Positions 1 to 4,687 of a stretch of DNA of 6,703 nucleotides are shown in pieces. Origin of the DNA: Candidatus Scatomorpha stercoravium (GTDB lineage: Bacteria; Bacillota; Clostridia; Oscillospirales; Oscillospiraceae); assembly GCA_018716005.1 (NCBI GenBank), contig DVKN01000096.1, forward strand, positions 1-6,703. The letters run 5' to 3'. The translations under genes were made by a program, and so were the position numbers. Under the pieces are notes generated by a model. The model saw only the letters and a list, made by a program, of their open reading frames with translations, did no database searches and was not told where the DNA came from. Within the stretch, counting starts at the first letter, position 1. Every line of letters begins with the position of its first letter.

Positions 1-48
1 CATTTCTCGCCTCACGGCGAGAGGGAGGGTGAGGACACCCTCCCCTAC
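1..48 (+). repeat. Paired GC-rich hairpins, copy 1 of the CTAC-hairpin repeat family
   Basis: Two hairpins lie back to back. The first has a 7-bp stem (TCTCGCC at 5-11 with GGCGAGA at 16-22) and loop TCAC. The second has a perfect 9-bp stem (GGGAGGGTG at 23-31 with CACCCTCCC at 36-44), loop AGGA, then CTAC at 45-48. The second hairpin has the same geometry as those at 175-200 and 262-287 (9-bp stem, four-base loop ending GGA, immediate CTAC) but a different stem sequence. The structure is read directly; calling it a dispersed repeat family is inference from the copies in this window. The left edge may cut the unit. Confidence 0.7.
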
Positions 49-73
49 ATCGGGTGAGGATGGCTTCCGGTAA

Positions 74-144
74 GTGGTGAGGAAAGGTTGGGTTATATAC
101 TCTTACCTACCTAATCTATAACCACTCACCAACCTTTCACCACC
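74..144. repeat. Imperfect long inverted repeat
   Basis: The arms are roughly 74-97 and 117-144. The core is a perfect 10-bp match (GAAAGGTTGG at 82-91 with CCAACCTTTC at 129-138), with GTTATA at 92-97 pairing TATAAC at 117-122 inside and GTGGTGA-like sequence outside. The right arm has about six extra bases, so the stem would be bulged. It sits between two members of the hairpin-repeat cluster and may be another module of it. No coding frame or known element is recognised. Confidence 0.55.
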
Positions 145-228
145 CATATAACTCCATATTATATGGCAACCCAAGGGGCGTCGAGGACGCCGCCCCCTAC
201 GGGTGGGTGCGTGACCCACGTTTCAGCA
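143..228 (+). repeat. Hairpin-repeat unit, copy 2 (three stems)
   Basis: This is one unit of an ~87-bp tandem pair whose partner is at 230-315. It carries three stems: CCATA/TATGG at 154-158 and 162-166; a 9-position stem at 175-183 and 188-196 with one T/C mismatch and loop AGGA, followed by CTAC at 197-200; and GTGGGT/ACCCAC at 203-208 and 214-219. Both units share CCATATAAC near the start, TATGGCA before the central hairpin and GTGGG.GCGTGAC after it. The changes between copies fall largely in paired positions. Confidence 0.75.
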
Positions 229-229
229 A

Positions 230-315
230 CCATATAACGCCATCGCGTATGGCAGCGCAACGGCGCACCGGGGACGGTGCGCCCTACAGGGGGTGGGAGC
301 GTGACGCATCCTCAA
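230..315 (+). repeat. Hairpin-repeat unit, copy 3
   Basis: This tandem partner of 143-228 opens with CCATATAAC. It has a first stem GCCAT/ATGGC (239-243 with 249-253), then a perfect 9-bp stem GGCGCACCG/CGGTGCGCC (262-270 with 275-283) around loop GGGA, then CTAC at 284-287. The central hairpin is repeated with an identical stem, in the opposite orientation, at 6503-6528. The third stem seen in the neighbouring unit is degraded here. Confidence 0.78.
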
Positions 316-371
316 GTATGCAAAGGCATATAAAGCCTCGTTGTACGTAGACAATATACTCCCCCATATAC

Positions 372-400
372 ATTATAACACATATATACGCAACTGTCAA
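372..400 (-). promoter_or_regulatory. Consensus sigma-A promoter, minus strand
   Basis: Read on the minus strand, a perfect -35 TTGACA (395-400) and a perfect -10 TATAAT (372-377) are separated by exactly 17 bases, with a TGT extension just upstream of the -10. Transcription would start near 365 and run leftward through the whole hairpin-repeat cluster. No convincing gene follows inside the window, so the target is either an unannotated structured RNA or a gene beyond the left edge. A minus-strand ATG occupies bases 3-1 with a GAGGCGA-like sequence before it, but nothing of that gene can be seen. Confidence 0.65.
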
Positions 401-470
401 CAGAAAACTCATATTTTTTCCGCGCGCCTCGCCCTCCACGGCCCCCGATTTTTCACTTGCATACGTGGAA

Positions 471-497
471 ATTAAGTAAATTAAGTGGATTAAGGTC
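471..497. promoter_or_regulatory. Triple 9-bp direct repeat ATTAAGnnn, possible operator
   Basis: Three consecutive 9-bp units each begin ATTAAG (471, 480, 489). A reversed match, CCTTAAT, lies at 522-528. The array is about 70-100 bp upstream of the -35 of the minus-strand promoter at 372-400, a position where an activator or repressor could bind. No known binding-site consensus is recognised, and a regulatory role is inference from position and periodicity only. Confidence 0.35.
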
Positions 498-530
498 ACG
501 TGTCCGGTTTTGCTTGGGCGTCCTTAATCA

Positions 531-638
531 TGCTCCCACTCATAACGCAGAACAAGCCGCCCGGTTTCGTTACCGGGCGGCTAACGCTATTTTACTGCCC
601 AACGCGAAGTCTCGCATTGTCCGCGGCGACACGCCGCT
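531..638 (-). repeat. Three-hairpin 3'-end element, copy A (minus orientation)
   Basis: On the minus strand this begins at the CLC gene's stop codon and runs leftward. It carries hairpin 1 (GCGGCG/CGCCGC, 623-637), hairpin 2 (AATGCGA/TCGCGTT, 601-618) and a 10-bp hairpin 3 (AGCCGCCCGG/CCGGGCGGCT, 555-582), then a CTGCGTTATG and GGGAGC tail. An inverted copy lies at 6399-6500 after tsf. By eye the two differ at about ten positions plus two small gaps over ~104 bases, with differences mainly in loops, linkers and the 3' tail. It probably works as a transcript 3' end; its spread as a repeat is inferred. Confidence 0.8.
552..582 (-). terminator. Probable rho-independent terminator of the CLC gene
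   Basis: A 10-bp GC-rich stem (CCGGGCGGCT at 573-582 with AGCCGCCCGG at 555-564) and 8-nt loop lie about 55 bases past the stop codon. On the minus strand the stem is followed by TGTTCTG, a short broken T tract, so termination may be weaker than at the plus-strand copy at 6453-6484. This is hairpin 3 of the larger element at 531-638. Confidence 0.6.
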
Positions 639-1884
639 ATTTGGCGTGGATGTCTATGTATTCGGCTTTGAGCTTGGAGTAGATGATTTTCTGGCTGCGG
701 TAGAGGCCGGAGTAGCCGCTTAGCATATATGAGACGGCTGTGGCGGCGGCGAAGTAGACGGCGCCGTCGGCTCCGAAGAGCTCTATGGCGAGTATGACCC
801 CGGCGACGGGGCAGTTCACGGCGGCGCAGAAGAGGGCGGCGAGGCCCGTCGCGGCGGCGAATCCGGCCGGGATGCCCAGCAGCGGGCCGAGGGCGCAGCC
901 GAGGGTGGAGCCTATGAAGAAGGTCGGCACCATCTCCCCGCCCTTGAAGCCGCATGAGAGCGTGACGGCGGTGAATACGAGCTTGAGCGCGGCGGCCCAG
1001 GGCCTCGCCGTCCCCTCCTCAATCGCGGCGGCGATGACGCCCGTGCCCGCGCCGTTATAGTCCGTCGTGCCGCAGATATAGGTGAGCGCGACGACGGCGG
1101 CCCCGCCGAGGACGGCCCGGAGCACGCCGTTCGGGACGTATTTGCGCGCGAGGCGCTCGCCGCCGTGCATGGTCTCGCAGAGTATTACGCTCATGAGCGC
1201 CGCGGCCGCGCCGAGCAGGGCGACGCGCCAGAGCATATCCGCCGTGAGGGCCGGCGCGATGACCTCGAAGTGCGTGGGCGCGATGCCGAAGAGGCCCGTG
1301 ACGCCGTAGGATACGAGCGCGCTCGCGAGGCAGGGCACGAGCCCGGCGTAATAGAGCTCTCCGACGCTGATGACCTCGAGGGCGAAGATGGTCGCCGTGA
1401 GCGGCGTCCCGAAGAGGGCGGAGAAGAGCGCGCTCATCCCGCAGAGGGTGCCGAGCCGCCTGTCCTTGTCGTCGAGGCGGAAGAGCCGGGCTATGTTCTG
1501 GCCCAGGCCGCCGCCTATCTGAAGCGCCGCGCCCTCGCGGCCCGCGCTGCCGCCGCACAGATGCGTGAGCGCCGTGGCGGCGAAGATGACCGGCACCAGG
1601 AGCGGCTTTATCGCCCGGCCCTCGTGTATGGCGTCGATGACCGTGTCCGTCCCGAGCCCGTCGAGGCGCAGCGCGCGGTACATGAGCGCAATCGCGGCCC
1701 CGGCTATGGGCAGCAGCCATATGAGCCAGCCGTGGGCCTCGCGCAGGCCCGTCGCCCCCGCGACGGCGAGGTAGAAGGCTGAGCCTATGAGCCCGCCCGC
1801 GGCCCCGGTCACGGCCGCGACGGCGAGCCACTTCACGAACGCGCGCAGGAACTCCCCCGCCGCGCGCAGCATGGGATTTTTCAC
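637..1884 (-). CDS. CLC-family anion channel/antiporter, resembling the fluoride-type clade
   Basis: An integral membrane CLC protein of 415 residues, the usual length for a bare bacterial CLC without CBS domains, with many hydrophobic helices. Diagnostic stretches are GGSAGREGAALQIGG (111-125) with the gating glutamate near E117, FGTPLTATIFALE (158-170) and GFKGGEMVP (312-320). The canonical GSGIP anion loop is absent; the corresponding place reads GLGTDT (76-81). Loss of that serine plus a GREG motif and a glutamate in GGExxP are, as I recall, traits of CLC-F fluoride/proton antiporters, so fluoride export is plausible but unproven. I chose the GTG at 1884 because a GGGGTGA-like ribosome site sits well before it. 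TTG at 1908 is almost at the predicted transcript start; ATG at 1872 is also possible. The stop codon abuts the three-hairpin element. Confidence 0.9.
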   Translation of the reverse strand: MKNPMLRAAGEFLRAFVKWLAVAAVTGAAGGLIGSAFYLAVAGATGLREAHGWLIWLLPIAGAAIALMYRALRLDGLGTDTVIDAIHEGRAIKPLLVPVIFAATALTHLCGGSAGREGAALQIGGGLGQNIARLFRLDDKDRRLGTLCGMSALFSALFGTPLTATIFALEVISVGELYYAGLVPCLASALVSYGVTGLFGIAPTHFEVIAPALTADMLWRVALLGAAAALMSVILCETMHGGERLARKYVPNGVLRAVLGGAAVVALTYICGTTDYNGAGTGVIAAAIEEGTARPWAAALKLVFTAVTLSCGFKGGEMVPTFFIGSTLGCALGPLLGIPAGFAAATGLAALFCAAVNCPVAGVILAIELFGADGAVYFAAATAVSYMLSGYSGLYRSQKIIYSKLKAEYIDIHAK

Positions 1885-1917
1885 TCTCTCACCCCGGATA
1901 ATTCTCAAGTCAGGAGA

Positions 1918-1946
1918 ACTTTATCACAGAGCGCCGCAGTTTTCAA
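1918..1946 (-). promoter_or_regulatory. Promoter of the CLC gene
   Basis: On the minus strand, TTGAAA (1941-1946) and TAAAGT (1918-1923) are 17 bases apart, with an extended TGA before the -10. Transcription would begin near 1911, giving a leader of about 25 nt before the GTG start at 1884. The promoter lies in the 70-bp gap after the XRE-type gene, so the transporter can be expressed on its own, although no terminator separates the two genes. The leader is too short for a fluoride riboswitch. Confidence 0.5.
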
Positions 1947-1954
1947 GCGGGATT

Positions 1955-2380
1955 TCAGAAGAGCGTCTCCTCGCCCTCGGTGAAGAGCTTGTCGTTCACC
2001 TCGAAGAGGCCGAGCCCGTGCGTGAGGCCGTAGATTATAATCGCGTCCCGGCGGCGCCGCGCATAGAGCCTCGCGAGCGAGGCGCGCCGGAGCAGCTCCT
2101 GCGTCTCCTCGAGCGTAGCCCGGAGGCCGAAGCTGAGGCTTATGAGCCGCCCGCGCGAGGGGCTGCGCCTGCCGGCGAAAATCTGGTGCAGGTATATCTC
2201 GCTCATGCCCGACTCCTTGGCGAGCGCGGCCTTGGATATGCCCCGCCTGTCGAACAGGCGCCCAAGCAGCTCCTGCAATCCCCTCTCCGTGAATTCCCCC
2301 TCGTTCTCGCTCAGGAAGCCGTCCAGGCTCCCGGCGGCGGCCAGCGCGCGCTCTACGTCGCCCGTAGTCTTGTTTACCAT
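1955..2380 (-). CDS. XRE-type helix-turn-helix transcriptional regulator
   Basis: A 141-residue protein with a central DNA-binding domain at about 46-100. KAALAKESGMSEIYLHQIF (about 51-69) gives the two helices of a Cro/C1-type HTH, followed by GRRSPSRGRLISLSFGL. The C-terminal tail, about 40 residues (ARLYARRRRDAIIIYGL, then FEVNDKLFTEGEETLF), is a conserved extension I have seen in Clostridia proteins of this type encoded beside Ser/Thr kinases. Start: ATG at 2380 is preceded by AAAGGCGGGG at good spacing. It is transcribed divergently from the kinase gene, which suggests a shared regulatory region and possibly autoregulation or control by the kinase. Those links are inference; DNA binding is well supported by sequence. 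Confidence 0.85.
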   Translation of the reverse strand: MVNKTTGDVERALAAAGSLDGFLSENEGEFTERGLQELLGRLFDRRGISKAALAKESGMSEIYLHQIFAGRRSPSRGRLISLSFGLRATLEETQELLRRASLARLYARRRRDAIIIYGLTHGLGLFEVNDKLFTEGEETLF

Positions 2381-2392
2381 GCAAACCCCGCC

Positions 2393-2421
2393 TTTACAAA
2401 GCCGGACAAAGCGGCTATAAT
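2393..2421 (+). promoter_or_regulatory. Strong promoter for the kinase/zinc-ribbon operon
   Basis: TTTACA (2393-2398) and a perfect TATAAT (2416-2421) are separated by 17 bases. GCTATAATA occurs twice, at 2414-2422 and 2425-2433, an 11-bp period that could provide a second -10 or an operator on one face of the helix. The start point would be near 2428, leaving a leader of about 60 nt before the ATG at 2487. Confidence 0.7.
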
Positions 2422-2430
2422 AACGCTATA

Positions 2431-2459
2431 ATATTACCGAATTTCGCCCGGAAATGCAA
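2431..2459 (-). promoter_or_regulatory. Weak candidate promoter for the XRE-type regulator gene
   Basis: On the minus strand, TTGCAT (2454-2459) and TAATAT (2431-2436) are 17 bases apart; each hexamer is only a partial consensus match. If used, it overlaps the start region of the plus-strand kinase promoter, so the two would compete for polymerase. No better pair was seen upstream of the regulator gene. Confidence 0.3.
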
Positions 2460-2486
2460 TATGCAGCCAGCATAGTGAGGGATTCG

Positions 2487-3191
2487 ATGGATGTCTACAG
2501 CGCCCTGGTGAGGGCTGTGCAAACAGAATACGACACCGTCCGGCTGCTCAAGGAGAGCGCGAGGGGCCGCGTCGCCCTCGTGCGCCGGCGCTCTAGCGGG
2601 GAGCGGTATGTCTTCCGCCAGTTCGAGGGCGGGGGCGGCGTGTACCGGAGGCTGCTCGAGGTCACGAACCCGCACCTCCCGGTCATATACGAGGCCGGCT
2701 CGCTCTCGGGCCGCACGGCGGTGCTCGAGGAATACGTCCGGGGCGACACGCTCGCCTTCCTGCTCGAGGCGGGCGAGCTCGGCGTGCGCGAGGCGCGGGA
2801 CATAGCCCGGCAGCTCTGCGAGGCGCTCTGGGTGCTGCACTCGATGGGCGCGGTGCACCGGGACATAAAGCCCGAGAACGTGCTCCTGCGCGGCAGCGAG
2901 GCCGTGCTCATAGACTTTGACGCCGCGCGCTTCTTCCGGCCCGGGCGGGATGAGGACACCCAGGTGCTCGGGACCACCGGCTACGCCGCGCCGGAGCAGT
3001 ACGGCCTCGCGCAGTCCGACGCGCGGGCGGACATATATTCCCTCGGCGTGCTGCTGAACGTCATGCTGACCCGGCGGCATCCCTCTCGCGTGACTGCGCC
3101 CGGGAGGATGGGGCGGATAGTCCAGAAGTGTACGATGATAAACCCGGAGCGGCGCTACCAGAGCGCGCTGGATCTTATGGAGGCCCTGTAA
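2487..3191 (+). CDS. Cytosolic Ser/Thr protein kinase (Hanks type, single domain)
   Basis: A 234-residue minimal kinase without membrane segment, PASTA or other sensor domain. Visible landmarks are a degenerate glycine-rich loop (LKESARGRVALV, 21-32), catalytic loop HRDIKPEN (124-131), metal-binding DFD (143-145, in place of DFG), TTGYAAPEQYG (163-173) containing the APE motif, and DIYSLGVLL (182-190). The position normally held by the ATP-anchoring lysine reads YVFRQF, giving R44; the helix-C glutamate is probably E58. It could be active with altered nucleotide handling or largely a scaffold. ATG 2487 is preferred over ATG 2454 because GTGAGGG lies 6 bases before it, while 2454 has no clear ribosome site. 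The stop touches the next start, so the zinc-ribbon membrane protein is the likely partner. All seven isoleucines use ATA. Confidence 0.9.
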   Translation: MDVYSALVRAVQTEYDTVRLLKESARGRVALVRRRSSGERYVFRQFEGGGGVYRRLLEVTNPHLPVIYEAGSLSGRTAVLEEYVRGDTLAFLLEAGELGVREARDIARQLCEALWVLHSMGAVHRDIKPENVLLRGSEAVLIDFDAARFFRPGRDEDTQVLGTTGYAAPEQYGLAQSDARADIYSLGVLLNVMLTRRHPSRVTAPGRMGRIVQKCTMINPERRYQSALDLMEAL

Positions 3192-4493
3192 ATGAGCAAG
3201 GAATGCATTAACTGCGGAGCCGAGCTGCCCGACGGCGCGGCCTTCTGCCCGCACTGCGAGACCGTGCAGCGCGACAAGCTGCCCATGAGCGCCCCGCCCC
3301 GGCGGAGGGGGCGCATTTTCGCCGTGCTCGGGGGAGTGCTCGCGCTGGCGCTGGCCTTTGGCGGCGGATATTTCCTTGGGCGAGCCTCCTCCCCCGGCGC
3401 TCCGGCCGCGGAGAGCCCCGCGCCTGCCGGTACGCCCGCCCCCACGGAGGGCTTCGAGGATATCCCGGCCGACACCGTGTACAGCTGCGAGGAGGGGGAT
3501 TTCCGCCTCGTGCTGGCCTTCAACACCGGCTCCGATATGCCCCTGGCGGGCGAGAGGGAGCGCAGCGACCTCGTGGCCGAGGGCGGCTCCGTGGGCTATC
3601 CGAGCCTCCTGTTCGTGCTGGACAACTCCACGCTCGAGCCCGCGGGCGAGCGCTTCCTCGCGCTGACGGAGAGCTGCTCCGTCTCGAGCGTGCCGAGGGA
3701 CGGCGCGGCGGCCGTGAGCTGCAATCAGCCGCAGTACATGGAGGACTTCCCCGGCGCCGCGCTCGCCTCGCGCCTCGACGTCAGCTGGGACAGCGGCGTG
3801 AACGACATTGTCTGGATTATCCGCATGACGAACGGGGACGTAATCCGCCTGCGGCAGACCGTCCGGGCCGAGGTGCAGCCGGCGGTGCACATCTATCCCG
3901 AGGACGAGGCCATGGACACGATAGAGGAGCTGCAGGCCCTCGTCTACCGGCTCGCCGACGAATACGGCGAGGAGGCGAGCGTGTATATCCACCTCCCCGC
4001 CGTGACCTACTCCGGCGGGCTAGACCTCACGCGGCGGGGCTATACGCTCGTCGGCTCGGGGAGCGGCACGGTCTTCACCGGTACGCTGCGCTTCGTCTCG
4101 AACACGGGGCAGCCGAGCTGCCTGTACGACCTGACCCTTGCCGGGGACGGCGGGACAGGGCTCGACTCCGCGGGGACGGTCAACGCCTTCGGCTGCACCT
4201 TTACGGGCTGGGATACGGCCGTCTACTCCGGGAACGGCGGCTGGGTCGGCCTGAGCGGCTGCACGCTGCGGGATAACGGCCGCGGCTTCGTCTTCGACTC
4301 CGAATTCTCGAACGGCTCGAGCGCCTACTACTCCGATTGCAGCTTCGAGAATAACGCCACCGCCGTCCTCATAGAGCGTGTCCCCGGCAATATGCCCCTC
4401 CGCTTCCCCTCCTGCCGCTTCGTAAATAACGGCGAAGACATAGTAAATAACTCCCCCAGCACAATAAATACCGACACCGCCGCCTTCGCCTGA
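3192..4493 (+). CDS. Membrane protein: cytosolic zinc ribbon, one TM helix, extracytoplasmic beta-helix
   Basis: A 433-residue protein of unknown exact function. Residues 5-22 form a zinc ribbon (CINC and CPHC). A basic stretch RRRGR (37-41) precedes a single transmembrane helix at about 42-63. A Pro/Ala-rich linker (about 65-85) leads to a beta-rich region (about 90-235). The C-terminal part from about residue 263 looks like a right-handed parallel beta-helix, with recurring rungs GCTF, GCTL, DCSF and SCRF spaced 22-26 residues apart. Topology by the positive-inside rule puts the zinc ribbon in the cytosol and the beta-helix outside. The ATG follows the kinase TAA with no gap, and its ribosome site GGAGG is inside the kinase gene, so translation is probably coupled. 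A sensor or docking partner for the kinase is inferred. Pectate-lyase-like enzyme activity is an alternative without visible catalytic support. Confidence 0.85.
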   Translation: MSKECINCGAELPDGAAFCPHCETVQRDKLPMSAPPRRRGRIFAVLGGVLALALAFGGGYFLGRASSPGAPAAESPAPAGTPAPTEGFEDIPADTVYSCEEGDFRLVLAFNTGSDMPLAGERERSDLVAEGGSVGYPSLLFVLDNSTLEPAGERFLALTESCSVSSVPRDGAAAVSCNQPQYMEDFPGAALASRLDVSWDSGVNDIVWIIRMTNGDVIRLRQTVRAEVQPAVHIYPEDEAMDTIEELQALVYRLADEYGEEASVYIHLPAVTYSGGLDLTRRGYTLVGSGSGTVFTGTLRFVSNTGQPSCLYDLTLAGDGGTGLDSAGTVNAFGCTFTGWDTAVYSGNGGWVGLSGCTLRDNGRGFVFDSEFSNGSSAYYSDCSFENNATAVLIERVPGNMPLRFPSCRFVNNGEDIVNNSPSTINTDTAAFA

Positions 4494-4528
4494 CGCCGGG
4501 CTGGGGAAATTTCCTTACAATTTAATAT

Positions 4529-4559
4529 AAAAAGCCCTTGCATTACGCGGGGGCTTTTG
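4529..4559. terminator. Bidirectional-looking terminator after the zinc-ribbon gene
   Basis: AAAAGCCC (4530-4537) pairs with GGGCTTTT (4551-4558) across a 13-nt loop. The plus strand has four T's in the stem's 3' end; the minus strand offers a longer T tract, so it could stop transcription both ways. It lies 36 bases after the stop at 4493 and shares its loop and 3' arm with the rpsB promoter. Confidence 0.55.
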
Positions 4560-4566
4560 CTATAAT
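4538..4566 (+). promoter_or_regulatory. rpsB: Promoter of the rpsB-tsf operon
   Basis: TTGCAT (4538-4543, a partial -35 match) and a perfect TATAAT (4561-4566) are 17 bases apart. Transcription would start near 4573, giving a leader of about 115 nt. The -35 sits in the loop of the preceding terminator hairpin and the spacer contains its 3' arm. Confidence 0.65.
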
Positions 4567-4572
4567 ATATCG

Positions 4573-4687
4573 GCATTACACACGGGATGCGGCGATCTCC
4601 GACCCGGTGGCCGGATTGGTGTCCGGCTGGGTCGCGGGGAGCTGACCCGCCCCGGAGGTAATAACAAACTAAAGGAGGAAACAAACA
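4573..4687 (+). promoter_or_regulatory. rpsB: Structured 5' leader of rpsB, candidate autoregulatory RNA
   Basis: Fold one has an apical 6-bp stem GCCGGA/TCCGGC (4610-4615 with 4622-4627), below it GACCC/GGGTC (4601-4605 with 4629-4633), then CTCC/GGAG (4597-4600 with 4638-4641). The middle GGGTC can instead pair with a second GACCC at 4644-4648, and GCGGG (4634-4638) with CCCGC (4646-4650); these alternatives exclude the lower stems. CTCC could also pair the GGAGG at 4654-4658 or the real ribosome site GGAGG at 4674-4678. S2 leaders that let S2 control its own translation are known in other bacteria; I do not recognise this as a named Rfam family, and regulation is inferred. Confidence 0.5.

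Noticed and set aside
1..315. Could the repeat cluster be a CRISPR array?
   Set aside because: Units are palindromic hairpins of varying sequence with no constant repeat/unique spacer alternation, and no cas gene is present.
284..367. A 27-codon minus-strand frame beginning MGEYIVYVQRG directly at the predicted start of the orphan promoter
   Set aside because: It would have to be leaderless, has no ribosome site, and ends inside the hairpin repeat; chance is the simpler explanation, though a leader peptide is not fully excluded.
1885..1954. Fluoride riboswitch before the CLC gene
   Set aside because: The 70-bp gap contains a promoter and leaves only about 25 nt of leader; no pseudoknot-like conserved segments are seen.
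2415..3992. A 525-codon open frame on the minus strand opposite the kinase and zinc-ribbon genes
   Set aside because: Its product is a compositionally biased His/Ala/Arg-rich string and the sense strand carries clear kinase and zinc-ribbon motifs.
4573..4687. T-box or other tRNA-sensing leader before rpsB
   Set aside because: The conserved T-box AGGGTGGNACCGCG-like segment is missing, the leader is too short, and rpsB is not a T-box target.
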